Shown in pieces: positions 43,638 through 53,525 of a stretch of 64,000 nt of DNA (its first letter is position 1; each line of letters starts with the position of its first letter). The stretch spans positions 53,507 to 117,506 of the forward strand of contig DATNPX010000029.1 of assembly GCA_036702975.1 (NCBI GenBank). The letters are read 5' to 3'. The translations under genes were made by a program, and so were the position numbers. Under the pieces are notes generated by a model. It saw nothing but the letters and a program-made list of their open reading frames with translations, did not search any database and was not told the origin of the DNA. The DNA is from DATNPX01 sp036702975 (GTDB taxonomy: Bacteria; Cyanobacteriota; Vampirovibrionia; Obscuribacterales; Obscuribacteraceae).

Positions 43638-45803
43638 TTGAATGCCGGTCTAGACAATATTGCACTTGTTGCCAGCGAGTTAGGCTTGACAACCAGGCAG
43701 GTTCAAGCCACTTCCGACCTTCTCAACGAGGGTGGCACAGTGCCGTTCATCGCCAGATATCGAAAAGAAGCGACCAATTCGCTTGACGAAGTGCAGGTAC
43801 TCGCGATACGCGATAGGCTGGCTCAACTGGCCGAACTGGACAAGCGTCGCGATGCGGTTCTGAAGTCTCTTGAAGAGCGTTCCCTCCTCACTGTGGAACT
43901 CAAAGAGTCCGTAGGTAAAGCCAAAAATATGGTGGAATTGGAAGACATCTATCTGCCTTTTCGCCCTAAGCGACGCACAAAGGCGATGGCTGCAAGGGAG
44001 AAAGGACTGGAACCGCTTGCTCAGCAGATTTTTGATTGCGCGCTGGACAATCCCAGAAAAAGCGCAGAAACTTTTTTAAGTGTAGAAAAAGGGGTTGCCA
44101 CCGCAGACGATGCGCTGAGTGGCGCCCGTGACATCATTGCTGAGTGGATCAATGAGAATCAGCAAGTTCGCAGCCAGGCACGCAATTACTGGATGAAAAA
44201 AAGCGACATCAGCTCGCTCGTATTGCCTGGTAAAGAAGCCGATGCCGTTAAGTTCAAAGACTATTATGATTGGTCTGAACCGCTCCAGGTCGCGCCCTCA
44301 CATCGAGTCCTTGCCCTCCTGCGTGGCGAAAACGAGGGACTTCTCAAGGTAGAAGTGGCACCTTATGCCGACGATCTGATCAAACAACTGGAAAACTTTT
44401 TGATCAAGAAGCGAAATCCATGCGCGGAGCAAGTCAAGCTTGCTATCGCTGATTGCTACAAGAGACTGCTTGCACCGTCCATGGAGACGGAGATTCGCCA
44501 ACATTTTAAAACCAGAGCCGATGCTGAGGCGATCAAAGTTTTTTCCGATAACGTCAAACAATTATTGATGGCACCGCCTTTGGGGCAAGTGGCAACGCTG
44601 GCGATCGACCCGGGCTTCAGAACTGGCTGCAAACTGGCAGTGCTCGATGCACAGGGCAAACTTTTGCATCACGATGTCATCTATTTGCATGAGGCTGAGG
44701 CTGCAAAAGATGCAGCAAACTCCAGCGCAGCCAAGAAAGTTCTAGATCTTTGCACCAAATATAGTATTGGTGCGGTGGCAATCGGCAACGGCACAGCGGG
44801 CAGAGAAACTGAATCGTTCATCAAGAAGCTGACTTTGAAGAAAAGCGATGGCACCAGGCTGCCGGTCGTTATGGTCAATGAAAGTGGTGCTTCGATTTAT
44901 TCAGCTTCCGAAGTTGCCAGAGCTGAATTTCCTGACCTGGATCTGACCATAAGAGGCGCTGTATCAATCGGTAGACGGCTGATGGACCCGCTGGCTGAAC
45001 TGGTCAAAATTGAACCAAAGTCTATTGGTGTCGGTCAATATCAGCATGACGTCGATCAAACAGCATTGCAGAGCAGCCTGGACGATGCTGTGACGAGTTG
45101 CGTAAACAGCGTCGGCGTGGAGTTGAACACGGCAAGCAAACAACTGCTCACTTACGTATCTGGGCTCGGTCCTCAGCTGGCGGGCAACATAGTCAAATAT
45201 CGCGAAGAAAACGGCGCCTTTAAAAGCCGTACAGATCTCAAAAAAGTCGCCCGACTCGGCGCAAAAGCATTCGAGCAAGCAGCCGGCTTTCTGCGCATTC
45301 GCGACGGCAAAAATCCACTCGACCAGAGCGCCGTGCATCCTGAGAGTTACGCAGTCGTGGACAACATGGCTTCGGATATCGGATGCAAAGTCGGCGAATT
45401 GATTCAGAATGAAGAACTTCGCAAGCGTATCGACATCAATAAGTACGTCAGTGAGAAAGTCGGAATTCCGACTCTCAAAGACATTCTTGCCGAGTTGTCA
45501 AAACCGGGAAGAGACCCGCGCGATCAGTTTGAGCAAGTAGAATTCGCTGAGGGCGTCAATTCCATCAACGATCTAAAAAACGGTCTGGTTTTAGATGGAG
45601 TGGTCACCAATGTCACCGCCTTTGGTGCCTTTGTCGACATTGGGGTGCATCAAGACGGACTTGTTCACATAAGCGAGTTAGCCGACAAGTTCGTAAAAGT
45701 GCCGGCCGATGTGGTGAAGGTTCAGCAGAAGGTGAAAGTAAAAGTTCTCAGTGTCGATGCTGATAGAAAGCGGATTTCATTGAGCATGAAGAATTTGAAG
45801 TAA
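43638..45803 (+). CDS. tex: Tex, S1-domain RNA-binding transcription accessory protein
   Basis: A 721-residue Tex protein of normal length. In order: the helical N-terminal Tex domain (VPFIARYRKEATNSLDE), YqgF/RNase H-like domain from about 320 (LAIDPGFRTGCKLAVLD), helix-hairpin-helix region near 500 (VSGLGPQLAGNIVKYREENG), and a C-terminal S1 domain (VVTNVTAFGAFVDIGVHQDG, VHISELAD). Tex binds RNA and affects transcription and stress tolerance in several bacteria. TTG 43638 has AGAGGA about 8 bases upstream, and the product begins right at the usual N-terminus. The following DUF4239 gene starts 15 bp after the stop, so they are one transcript. Confidence 0.97.
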   Translation: MNAGLDNIALVASELGLTTRQVQATSDLLNEGGTVPFIARYRKEATNSLDEVQVLAIRDRLAQLAELDKRRDAVLKSLEERSLLTVELKESVGKAKNMVELEDIYLPFRPKRRTKAMAAREKGLEPLAQQIFDCALDNPRKSAETFLSVEKGVATADDALSGARDIIAEWINENQQVRSQARNYWMKKSDISSLVLPGKEADAVKFKDYYDWSEPLQVAPSHRVLALLRGENEGLLKVEVAPYADDLIKQLENFLIKKRNPCAEQVKLAIADCYKRLLAPSMETEIRQHFKTRADAEAIKVFSDNVKQLLMAPPLGQVATLAIDPGFRTGCKLAVLDAQGKLLHHDVIYLHEAEAAKDAANSSAAKKVLDLCTKYSIGAVAIGNGTAGRETESFIKKLTLKKSDGTRLPVVMVNESGASIYSASEVARAEFPDLDLTIRGAVSIGRRLMDPLAELVKIEPKSIGVGQYQHDVDQTALQSSLDDAVTSCVNSVGVELNTASKQLLTYVSGLGPQLAGNIVKYREENGAFKSRTDLKKVARLGAKAFEQAAGFLRIRDGKNPLDQSAVHPESYAVVDNMASDIGCKVGELIQNEELRKRIDINKYVSEKVGIPTLKDILAELSKPGRDPRDQFEQVEFAEGVNSINDLKNGLVLDGVVTNVTAFGAFVDIGVHQDGLVHISELADKFVKVPADVVKVQQKVKVKVLSVDADRKRISLSMKNLK

Positions 45804-45817
45804 GCGGGAGTAAAGTC

Positions 45818-46645
45818 ATGGGCGCTTGGACAATTGGTTTCCTCGTTGTAATTGGCGGCACGCTGGGCTCGGTTCTGGGGATGCTTGCCGTTAGAAAGAT
45901 CTTTCACATCACTAAGCTGGAGTCACACCATGAGGTTGCCGGGTATTTGCTTTCTGTCATTGGCACACTATATGCGGTGCTGCTTGGACTGATCGTCGTC
46001 GACGTGCAAACCAAGTATCAACAAGCACAACTGATGGCTGAAACCGAAGCAAACGCCGCAGCCGATATGTTTTTGCTGGCACAAGCGCTTTCAGACCCGA
46101 CCAGGCGCAATCTGACCGAAAGCATCGCGGAATATGTCGATGTCGTAGTGGACAAAGAATGGGGCAATGACGTTCCCAGAGCCAGCTTCACAGAAGGCAG
46201 CGTGGTGCCGCTGAGAAAGGTCTGGCAATCGCTGAATTCATACGAACCGGTCACCAATCGCGAACAAGCATGCTACAGCACAATGCTGACCACACTCGGA
46301 GAGCTGGCAGATGCGCGACGCTATCGGGTTGTAAGCACACGAGGCGGTATCTCGCAGATTTTGTGGGGCGTGCTGATCGCCGGTGGCATCTGCACTGTGC
46401 TTTTCACATACTTCTTCGGAGTGGAAAATGCTGTTGCGCACATCGCTATGACAGTTCTTGTCTCACTGTGCCTTTCGCTCAACGTCATGCTGGTAGTTCT
46501 GTTCAGCAATCCATACCGGGGCGACCTGAAAGTTCATCCTGAAGGATTTCTCTACGATCAGAAGATGATTAAGACGATGATCAAAGAGCAAAAACTGGGC
46601 CACCTGGCAGTGCCTCAACCAGCACCCACCAGCTCGGCAAAATAG
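45818..46645 (+). CDS. DUF4239 (bestrophin-like) membrane protein
   Basis: A 275-residue membrane protein with two N-terminal helices (FLVVIGGTLGSVLGMLAV and AGYLLSVIGTLYAVLLGLIVV), a helical soluble region of about 110 residues containing AETEANAAADMFLLAQALSD split across the membrane exit, and two more helices (ISQILWGVLIAGGICTVLFTYFFG and AMTVLVSLCLSLNVMLVVLF, given here in part). NPYRGDLKVHPEGF after the last helix is typical of DUF4239. The family is distantly related to bestrophin channels, so ion conduction is possible but unshown. ATG 45818 with GGGAG upstream; co-transcribed with tex. Confidence 0.85.
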   Translation: MGAWTIGFLVVIGGTLGSVLGMLAVRKIFHITKLESHHEVAGYLLSVIGTLYAVLLGLIVVDVQTKYQQAQLMAETEANAAADMFLLAQALSDPTRRNLTESIAEYVDVVVDKEWGNDVPRASFTEGSVVPLRKVWQSLNSYEPVTNREQACYSTMLTTLGELADARRYRVVSTRGGISQILWGVLIAGGICTVLFTYFFGVENAVAHIAMTVLVSLCLSLNVMLVVLFSNPYRGDLKVHPEGFLYDQKMIKTMIKEQKLGHLAVPQPAPTSSAK

Positions 46646-46847
46646 GCTGTAAAGAGACTGCAATACCAAAATAGCAATGTCATTAATTTTTCCGGATTGC
46701 ATATTTAGATCTGCTATCTTGGGTTGTTCAGACCTCCGTAGACGGCGCTATCGGTCGTAACCCGACGCTTCTCACGGGTCAGTTTCACTAGTTCACAACG
46801 TTGAGCTGGCGTCCCTATAGTTTCACGGATGTAGCAGGAGAGTCAGG

Positions 46848-49721
46848 ATGAGTACCGTCAAAGCCTTGGTCAACCCCTTGAAAGATTTGCAAAAGTTCGG
46901 TCAGTCGGTCTGGCTTGACTATATCCAGCGAAGCTTAATCAAGACCGGTGAACTGAAACGCTTCATCGATGAAGATGGCTTGCGGGGAATTACATCTAAC
47001 CCATCGATTTTCGAAAAGGCAATCGGCGGAAGCACTGACTATAACGATTTCATCGCGTCCATTCGCGACTCGAATCTCGACGCTGCTGGAATTTTCGAAA
47101 AACTGGCAATTCGTGATATTCAAGAAGCTGCCGATATCCTCCTTTCTGTCTACACTGAAACGAACAAACGCGATGGATACGTCAGTCTGGAAGTTTCTCC
47201 ACTGATCGCTAATGACACCAAAGCTACCCTGGCTGAAGCGAAAAAGCTCTGGAAAGAAGTTGCACGCCCGAATGTGATGATTAAAGTGCCAGCCACTGAA
47301 GCCGGCATTCCAGCCATCAGAGAGTTGATTTCAGACGGCGTCAATATCAACGTCACTCTGCTCTTTTCAGAGCAGACATACGAGCGAGTAGCTGATGCCT
47401 ACATCGCCGGGCTCGAATCTCTTGCCTCCAAAGGTGGTGACATAAGCAGCGTCGCCAGCGTCGCCAGCTTCTTCATAAGCCGTATCGATACCGACATCGA
47501 TGCTATCGTCAGCGGTCGTCTCGCTCAAACAAAAGATGACACTCAAAAACAACTCTTGAACAGCGTGCTCGGTAAAGTTGCAGTCGCAAACGCTAAATTG
47601 ACCTACGAACGCTACACACAGATCTTCTCCGGCAGCCGCTGGGACAAATTGAAAGGGAAAGGCGCACAGACTCAGAGAGTGCTGTGGGCAAGCACATCGA
47701 CGAAGAATCCCAAGTATCCAGACACGATGTACATTGACGAGTTGATCGGACCAGACACTGTCAACACCATTCCGCCTGCTACTTTCGAAGCTTTCAAAAA
47801 GCACGGCAAACCGCAACAAACTCTCACTGAGAATCTCGACGATGCTCGCCAGGTCATGGACAATCTGGAAAAGCTGAACATCTCAATGAAAGACGTCACC
47901 GACAATCTGGTTGTTCAGGGCGTCAAGCTCTTTGCTGATGCATTCAACAAGTTGACAGATACCGTTGCAAAGCAGAGGGCAGAATTGAAACAAGGAAAAG
48001 AACAATTCAGCTATCGCCTTCCCGAAGAGCAAACACGTGCTCTTCATGCCACATTGAAAGAATGGAACGACAGCGGCAAAGTCAAAAAGCTCTGGAAACG
48101 CGATGCGGCGCTCTGGACCAGTGAAGATGAAGCTCTCTGGCTCGACTGGCTCAACATCACAGAAGACATGCGAAAGGATCTGGACAACATCAAAGCTTTC
48201 GCTGCGGAAATCAAGTCAGCTGGCTTCACACACGCCGTCCTGCTGGGAATGGGCGGTTCCAGTTTGTGCCCAGAAGTGATGAGCATGACCTTCGGACATA
48301 TCGCCGGTCATCCAGCTCTCAAGATTCTGGATTCGACAGATCCCGGTCAGATTGCCACTCTTGAGAAATCAATCGACCTCGCCAAGACGCTCTTCATTGT
48401 CTCCAGCAAATCGGGCAGCACTTTAGAGCCCAATATCTACAAACAATACTTCTTCCAGAAGGTTGCAGACCTGGTCGGCAAAGACAAGGCCGGCAAGCAA
48501 TTTGTCGCCATCACCGATCCTGGCTCTAAAATGCAGAAGGTGGCTGAGCAAGACAAATTCAGAAAAATCTTTTTTGGAGTGCCTGGAATTGGTGGTAGAT
48601 ATTCCGCTCTGTCAAACTTCGGCATCGTTCCGTCGGCGGTAATCGGTATCGACCTGCAAAAGTTCCTCGATAAAACTGACGAGATGGTGCATGCCTGCTC
48701 GCCTGAGACTGCTATCGAAGAAAACCCCGGCGTTGTGCTCGGCGTGATGATTGGTCTCATGGCCAATGCCGGACGCGATAAACTGACATTGATTGCCTCA
48801 CCAGGCATCCACGATATCGGTGCCTGGTTGGAACAGTTGCTGGCTGAGTCGACCGGCAAAGTCGGCAAAGGTGTGGTGCCCGTCGACCGTGAACCGATCG
48901 GCGCGCCGACCGTCTACGGTAAAGACAGATTCTTCGCCTACCTGCGCCTGGATAACGCACCAGATGCGGAGCAGGATCGTCTGGTCGAAACGTTGGAAAA
49001 AGCCGGTCAACCGGTTGTTAGAATCAACGTTCCTGATATCTACTGCATTGGTCAGGAGTTCTTCCGCTGGGAAATCGCCACTGCTGTTGCCGGTTCGGTA
49101 ATCGGCATAAATGCTTTCAATCAGCCTGATGTGGAAGCAAGCAAAATTGCCACAAAGCAAATCACTGAAGCTTACGAAAAGAATGGCTCATTGCCGGAAG
49201 AAAAGCCTTTCTATGAAGGCGAAGGCGTCAAGCTCTTTTCAGACGAGAAGAATGTCAATGAATTGAACGCGGCACTTGGTGCAAATGCAAAATCACTGGC
49301 TGGCTACTTGAAGGCTCATACATCAAGAATCAAAGCCGGAGATTACTTCGCTATTCTCGGTTATATCGAGATGAACGAAAAGCACGAGCAGCAATTGCAA
49401 ACAGTTCGTGTTGCGGTTCGAGACTTCAAAAAAGTAGCGACCTGCCTTGGCTTCGGACCTCGCTTCCAACATTCCACTGGTCAGGCTTACAAAGGCGGAC
49501 CAAACACCGGCGTATTCTTGCAAGTCACGTGCGATCACAAAAACGATCTCGATGTGCCGGGGCAGAAATACACGTTCGGAGTTGTCGAAGCTGCACAGGC
49601 ACGCGGCGACGGGCAAGTGCTGGCTGAGCGCGGTCGCAGAATGTTGCGAGTGCACCTCACCGATGTAGAGCAAGGTCTTGCAACTCTGGAAGCGGCTGCA
49701 AAACAGTCACAACAAAAATAA
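46848..49721 (+). CDS. tal-pgi: Bifunctional transaldolase / glucose-6-phosphate isomerase
   Basis: A 957-residue fusion. Residues 1-375 are transaldolase: GITSNPSIFEKA, Schiff-base lysine K146 in MIKVPATEAG, and NVTLLFSEQTYE. It moves a dihydroxyacetone unit between sugar phosphates. Residues from about 390 are a glucose-6-phosphate isomerase of the divergent type found in such fusions: LLGMGGSSLCPEVM, VSSKSGSTLEPN and GVPGIGGRYSALSNFG. It interconverts glucose-6-P and fructose-6-P. AGGAGA is 7 bases before ATG 46848; the leader of about 200 bp upstream holds its promoter. First gene of an operon with gnd and glk, joining the pentose phosphate pathway to glycolysis. Cytoplasmic. Confidence 0.96.
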   Translation: MSTVKALVNPLKDLQKFGQSVWLDYIQRSLIKTGELKRFIDEDGLRGITSNPSIFEKAIGGSTDYNDFIASIRDSNLDAAGIFEKLAIRDIQEAADILLSVYTETNKRDGYVSLEVSPLIANDTKATLAEAKKLWKEVARPNVMIKVPATEAGIPAIRELISDGVNINVTLLFSEQTYERVADAYIAGLESLASKGGDISSVASVASFFISRIDTDIDAIVSGRLAQTKDDTQKQLLNSVLGKVAVANAKLTYERYTQIFSGSRWDKLKGKGAQTQRVLWASTSTKNPKYPDTMYIDELIGPDTVNTIPPATFEAFKKHGKPQQTLTENLDDARQVMDNLEKLNISMKDVTDNLVVQGVKLFADAFNKLTDTVAKQRAELKQGKEQFSYRLPEEQTRALHATLKEWNDSGKVKKLWKRDAALWTSEDEALWLDWLNITEDMRKDLDNIKAFAAEIKSAGFTHAVLLGMGGSSLCPEVMSMTFGHIAGHPALKILDSTDPGQIATLEKSIDLAKTLFIVSSKSGSTLEPNIYKQYFFQKVADLVGKDKAGKQFVAITDPGSKMQKVAEQDKFRKIFFGVPGIGGRYSALSNFGIVPSAVIGIDLQKFLDKTDEMVHACSPETAIEENPGVVLGVMIGLMANAGRDKLTLIASPGIHDIGAWLEQLLAESTGKVGKGVVPVDREPIGAPTVYGKDRFFAYLRLDNAPDAEQDRLVETLEKAGQPVVRINVPDIYCIGQEFFRWEIATAVAGSVIGINAFNQPDVEASKIATKQITEAYEKNGSLPEEKPFYEGEGVKLFSDEKNVNELNAALGANAKSLAGYLKAHTSRIKAGDYFAILGYIEMNEKHEQQLQTVRVAVRDFKKVATCLGFGPRFQHSTGQAYKGGPNTGVFLQVTCDHKNDLDVPGQKYTFGVVEAAQARGDGQVLAERGRRMLRVHLTDVEQGLATLEAAAKQSQQK

Positions 49722-49764
49722 GATCACTCTGGCGAAACTACAAACCTGTATAGAGAGAATCAAT

Positions 49765-50757
49765 ATGCAATTAGGCATGGTGGGACTCGGTCGCATGGGC
49801 AGCAACATGGTGCGGCGACTGATGAGAGCTGGTCACGAGTGTGTCGTTTACGATCATCTACCAGGACCCGGAAAAGAGCTTGAGAAGGAAGGAGCTACGC
49901 CTGCCGACTCACTGGAAAGTTTCATCAGCAAGTTATCAAAGCCCCGCAGAATCTGGGTGATGGTTCCGGCTGGAGCCCCAACCGAAGAGTCGATCACGAG
50001 CCTGGCAAATCTCATGGAACCGGGCGATGTCATCATAGACGGTGGCAACTCTTATTACAAAGACGACATCAGACGGGCTGAAGAATTGAAACGCAAGCGG
50101 ATCAATTTCGTCGATTGCGGCACCAGTGGTGGTGTATGGGGATTGGAGCGAGGGTACTGCTTGATGGTAGGCGGCGACAGAGATGTGGTTCGCGAACTTT
50201 ACCCGATCTTACGCGCTCTGGCTCCCGGAGTAGGCAACATCGAGCGTACACCAGGGCGTGAGCACATCGACAGCACTGCTGAGGAGGGTTTCTTGCATTG
50301 CGGACCGGTTGGCTCAGGTCACTTTGTCAAAATGGTGCATAACGGCATTGAGTACGGTCTGATGCAGGCTTACGCCGAAGGTTTTGAAATCTTCCGCAAT
50401 GCCAGTCTAGAAACTCTGCCCGAAAATCGCCGCTACAAGCTCGACATCGCAGATATCGCAGAAGTATGGCGACGAGGAAGCGTTGTCGGCTCGTGGCTGC
50501 TCGATCTGACTGCTTCAGCGTTAGCCGGTGACCCTGAACTCGTCAACTATAGCGGTTATGTGGAAGATTCAGGAGAGGGCAGATGGACCGTGCAAGCGGC
50601 TATCGAAGAAGCCGTTCCGGCTGAGGTTCTATCTGCGGCGTTGTACACTCGCTTCCGTTCGCGTGAGCAGAGTCCATTCAGCGACAAGCTCCTGTCGGCT
50701 ATGCGTCACAGCTTTGGCGGCCACATCGAACTGAAACCGACTCCAGCAAAGAAATAA
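49765..50757 (+). CDS. gnd: 6-phosphogluconate dehydrogenase (decarboxylating), short type
   Basis: A 330-residue dehydrogenase of the shorter YqeC/GntZ-like class. The N-terminal Rossmann motif is MVGLGRMGSNMVRRLM, followed by VIIDGGNSYYKDDIRR, substrate-binding DCGTSGGVWGLERGY, and the catalytic lysine and neighbours in HFVKMVHNGIEYGLMQAY. It oxidises and decarboxylates 6-phosphogluconate to ribulose-5-phosphate, giving NADH or NADPH. ATG 49765 starts right at the Rossmann strand with AGAGAG upstream. It lies 43 bp after tal-pgi and 4 bp before glk, in one operon. No glucose-6-phosphate dehydrogenase gene is seen in this window. Confidence 0.95.
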   Translation: MQLGMVGLGRMGSNMVRRLMRAGHECVVYDHLPGPGKELEKEGATPADSLESFISKLSKPRRIWVMVPAGAPTEESITSLANLMEPGDVIIDGGNSYYKDDIRRAEELKRKRINFVDCGTSGGVWGLERGYCLMVGGDRDVVRELYPILRALAPGVGNIERTPGREHIDSTAEEGFLHCGPVGSGHFVKMVHNGIEYGLMQAYAEGFEIFRNASLETLPENRRYKLDIADIAEVWRRGSVVGSWLLDLTASALAGDPELVNYSGYVEDSGEGRWTVQAAIEEAVPAEVLSAALYTRFRSREQSPFSDKLLSAMRHSFGGHIELKPTPAKK

Positions 50758-50761
50758 CTCA

Positions 50762-51778
50762 ATGGATGAATGTATAATCCTTGCCGGTGATGTCGGTGGC
50801 ACTAAGGCAAACCTGGCTTTCTATGAGCTTAAAAGCGCCAGGCTGAACTTGCTGGTGCAGAAGCAATTTCCAAGCAATGAATATGCAGATCTGCACGAAC
50901 TGATTGCGGAATTTATCGAGGAGACAAATCGGCGCGCCGATCATGTGTGCATTGCGGTGGCCGGTCCCGTGGTCAATGGCACCTGTCACGCCACCAACCT
51001 GCCCTGGGTAATAGACGCAGCTGTGCTCGCGCAGCGTCTCAAGCTGAATAAGGTCGAATTGATGAACGACCTGGAGGCAAATGCGCATGGTATCTACGAA
51101 TTAAGTGACGAGGATTTTGTCACCATCAATCAGGGCGACAAAAAGAAACATGGAAACGTGGGCGTAATTTCGGCCGGCACCGGGCTTGGAGAAGCCGGCA
51201 TCATCTGGGAAGACCGCAAAATGCGACCGTTTGCTTCAGAAGGCGGTCACTGCGATTTCGCACCAAATGGCCAGATTCAATTCGAGTTGCTGCAGTATCT
51301 GCACAAAAAGTTCAATCACGTTAGCTGCGAGCGTGTACTCTCCGGGCAAGGACTGAAAAACATCTACGACTTTCTGCGCGATGAAAACAAATTCGAAGAG
51401 CCTTCATGGTTGCGCGAATCTTTGAAAACCGGCGATGCTCCTGCGATCATCTCCGAGCATGGGTTGAAGGGTGAGACGCCAATTTGTGTGGAAGCTCTGA
51501 ACATATTCACTGACATTTATGGTGCGGAAGCTGGAAATCTGGCGCTTAAACTGATGGCAACCGGTGGCATTTTCATCGGTGGTGGCATCGCTCCGAAAAT
51601 GATTAAGAAGCTTGAGGAGCCACGCTTTCTTGAAGCTTTCCTGGAAAAAGGCAGATTGCGCAGCGTGCTGGAAACTGTGCAAATCAAAGTGATCATGAAC
51701 GACAAAACTGCCCTACTTGGCGCTGCTCGATGTGCTCTTATGCATGCCGGAATTTTCCATCACGTTGGCGCTTTGTGA
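50762..51778 (+). CDS. glk: Glucokinase (Glk family)
   Basis: A 338-residue glucokinase of the E. coli Glk (non-ROK) type. The phosphate-binding LAGDVGGTKANLAFYEL is at 7-23, AVAGPVVNG near 64, LMNDLEANAHGI with the catalytic aspartate near 103, and ISAGTGLGEAGI near 137. EGGHCDFAP supplies glucose-binding residues, and GGIFIGGGIAPKM is the second nucleotide motif. It phosphorylates glucose to glucose-6-phosphate, the substrate of both the isomerase and the oxidative pentose phosphate route encoded upstream. It starts 4 bp after gnd and ends the operon, convergent with the S1-like gene. Confidence 0.95.
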   Translation: MDECIILAGDVGGTKANLAFYELKSARLNLLVQKQFPSNEYADLHELIAEFIEETNRRADHVCIAVAGPVVNGTCHATNLPWVIDAAVLAQRLKLNKVELMNDLEANAHGIYELSDEDFVTINQGDKKKHGNVGVISAGTGLGEAGIIWEDRKMRPFASEGGHCDFAPNGQIQFELLQYLHKKFNHVSCERVLSGQGLKNIYDFLRDENKFEEPSWLRESLKTGDAPAIISEHGLKGETPICVEALNIFTDIYGAEAGNLALKLMATGGIFIGGGIAPKMIKKLEEPRFLEAFLEKGRLRSVLETVQIKVIMNDKTALLGAARCALMHAGIFHHVGAL

Positions 51779-51847
51779 GGGCTGTCTGTGGAGCAAGTAA
51801 ATGAGCCGGTTCCAGCGCGCTGACTGTGCTTAAGGATTGATTCTGCT

Positions 51848-52852
51848 CTAGCGTTGACTTTGAGGCACGTTCGGAAAGTTTTCCACGACCTTGTTGAAAA
51901 TATATCCGTACTGAATCGACTCGGAAATCATTTCGTCAGGCAGAAACGATGCATCGAGCCTGGCATTGTCATATTCTGATGGGAGTTGCAGCGGCAATTC
52001 AACTGAAGGCATAAACTGCTGTTTCTCGACCAGGAAAGATCCGATGTATTTGCCGGCATAGACGAAGCTGACAGAGATTGTGCCGCTACCATCTGTCGAT
52101 AACGTCAAACATGCTGTTTGCCCGCGCTTTTCGAACTCCTTGAGCAAACCTATTGCTACGGTCGGTGTGTTGGATTCGGGCAGGCCTTCGATCGGGCAAC
52201 CGAGAAAAAGAGATGACATCGAAAGAATGACTTCTTCAGGCAATGTATAAAGTTGCACATCCGTACCGGATGTTTGCAGATCGCTTATCATCAGGTACAT
52301 CGCTGTTTCAGTCGTGTAAGGCTGAGGCTTCGGACTTTTGGTACCATATATGCAACCAACCACTCTGCCTTCGAAAAGCAAAGCCGCAGAACGTGAAAGT
52401 CTTTCTTCATTCTGTGCCTTGAGGCAGCCGGTAAATTTGGTGTTTTCGATATGCTGCATCAACTCTTCCAGCGTATGGTCGTTGCTGGTCATGGTCCGCT
52501 GATTGCCGTCGATAGAGGGCATTACGACGTCGATAGCACGTCGCGTTTTCATGTTGGTGGGGTAAGAGTCCGCCCAGACGGAAAATGCGTTTATAGAGTC
52601 GCTGCTGGTGCTCAATTGAACACGCTCAGTAGTGCCAATCATATAGGCGAATGTCAACAGTGCTCGCTCACCGTTCATACAAACGAACGTGGCCGGTACA
52701 ACTTTGCCAATGTCCAGAGGATCTTGACTGGGCAGAAAACCTTTGATCTCGCTTGGCATTACCGTTACAAGGTATCCACCCGCCTCCGGTGCCTCTACGC
52801 GGCACAGAATGCTTTGTCCAGGACGATAACTTTTTGAATCGCCAGAAGTCAT
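51848..52852 (-). CDS. Protein with N-terminal S1-like domain, unknown function
   Basis: A 334-residue cytoplasmic protein. Residues about 10-62 look like an S1/OB-fold (GQSILCRVEAPEAGGYLV, MPSEIKGFLPSQD, GKVVPATFVC). The remainder (about 95-330) is an unrecognised mixed alpha/beta domain that includes GRVVGCIYGTK and LSRSAALLFEGR, a pattern reminiscent of DUF4388-type or roadblock-like sensing domains, but too weak to name. A role in nucleic-acid or nucleotide-related regulation would be a guess. ATG 52852 has no strong ribosome binding site. Single gene, 79 bp upstream of rlpA on the same strand. Confidence 0.65.
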   Translation of the reverse strand: MTSGDSKSYRPGQSILCRVEAPEAGGYLVTVMPSEIKGFLPSQDPLDIGKVVPATFVCMNGERALLTFAYMIGTTERVQLSTSSDSINAFSVWADSYPTNMKTRRAIDVVMPSIDGNQRTMTSNDHTLEELMQHIENTKFTGCLKAQNEERLSRSAALLFEGRVVGCIYGTKSPKPQPYTTETAMYLMISDLQTSGTDVQLYTLPEEVILSMSSLFLGCPIEGLPESNTPTVAIGLLKEFEKRGQTACLTLSTDGSGTISVSFVYAGKYIGSFLVEKQQFMPSVELPLQLPSEYDNARLDASFLPDEMISESIQYGYIFNKVVENFPNVPQSQR

Positions 52853-52931
52853 GATTCGAGGATTCTAGCATCTTCTTATCGCATCAACTACATTTTTGAT
52901 GCGGTCAACTCTTGAAGATGTCCTCAGCGAA

Positions 52932-53525
52932 TCAGTCGGCTCTCGCCATGTCGGAAGTGGCTAGGTCAGCGCCGGCTGCGACAGTGCCGGAGGTCGGTTT
53001 AGCGGCTGCTGCCGACGCGGTGCTGGGCGTGTCAGCTGACGCAATTGCCCTGGCAGGACCCGTCTTTGCTACCGTCGAGTGATCAGATTTACCGGGGATT
53101 TCCAGGTCTATAGCATTAACAACTGTCTTGCCTGCTGCAGTCACAACTGACTTACCAGCGTAGCAAACTACTTTGCCCAGCCCGGTGATGCCCAATTTTC
53201 TGGCTGCAGCTTTTGAAAGATCGACGACGCGGTTGTGCGCGTAAGGACCTCTATCGTTGACGACCACCTCACAACACGAGCCTGTGTCAGGATTCTTGAC
53301 CAGAATTTTGGTGCCGAAGGGCAACGTGCGATGTGCACAGGTTAACTTTGAATTGTCGAAGATGTCACCAGAAGCCGTTTTATGCCCGTTGAATTTATCG
53401 GCGTAGTAGGAAGCAACTCCATGGAACATCTTCTCGATTTTTCGAACAGGAGACGAAAATGCGGGAACGGCGAACATAAGCAAAACGAATGCGACGGCGC
53501 AAAGATAGCGCACGATGTATGACAT
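52932..53525 (-). CDS. rlpA: RlpA-family septal ring lytic transglycosylase/expansin-like protein
   Basis: A 197-residue exported protein with a signal peptide (YLCAVAFVLLMFAVPAFS). Residues 35-125 are a double-psi beta-barrel: GVASYYADKFNGHKTASG, TCAHRTLPFGTKILVKNP, and VVNDRGPYAHNRVVDLSKAA, the three RlpA signatures including the catalytic-type aspartate of DRGP and the downstream histidine/aspartate. It cleaves or remodels naked glycan strands. The C-terminal 70 residues are Ala/Thr/Ser rich without a SPOR domain, and two cysteines adjoin in GSCCEV, which is uncommon. ATG 53525 with AGAGAG upstream. It lies next to TPR and S1-like genes; no operon partner is clear. Confidence 0.9.
   Translation of the reverse strand: MSYIVRYLCAVAFVLLMFAVPAFSSPVRKIEKMFHGVASYYADKFNGHKTASGDIFDNSKLTCAHRTLPFGTKILVKNPDTGSCCEVVVNDRGPYAHNRVVDLSKAAARKLGITGLGKVVCYAGKSVVTAAGKTVVNAIDLEIPGKSDHSTVAKTGPARAIASADTPSTASAAAAKPTSGTVAAGADLATSDMARAD

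Noticed and set aside
46646..46847. Riboswitch in the leader of the tal-pgi operon
   Set aside because: The leader is about 200 bp but shows no recognisable aptamer core or clear terminator/anti-terminator pair.
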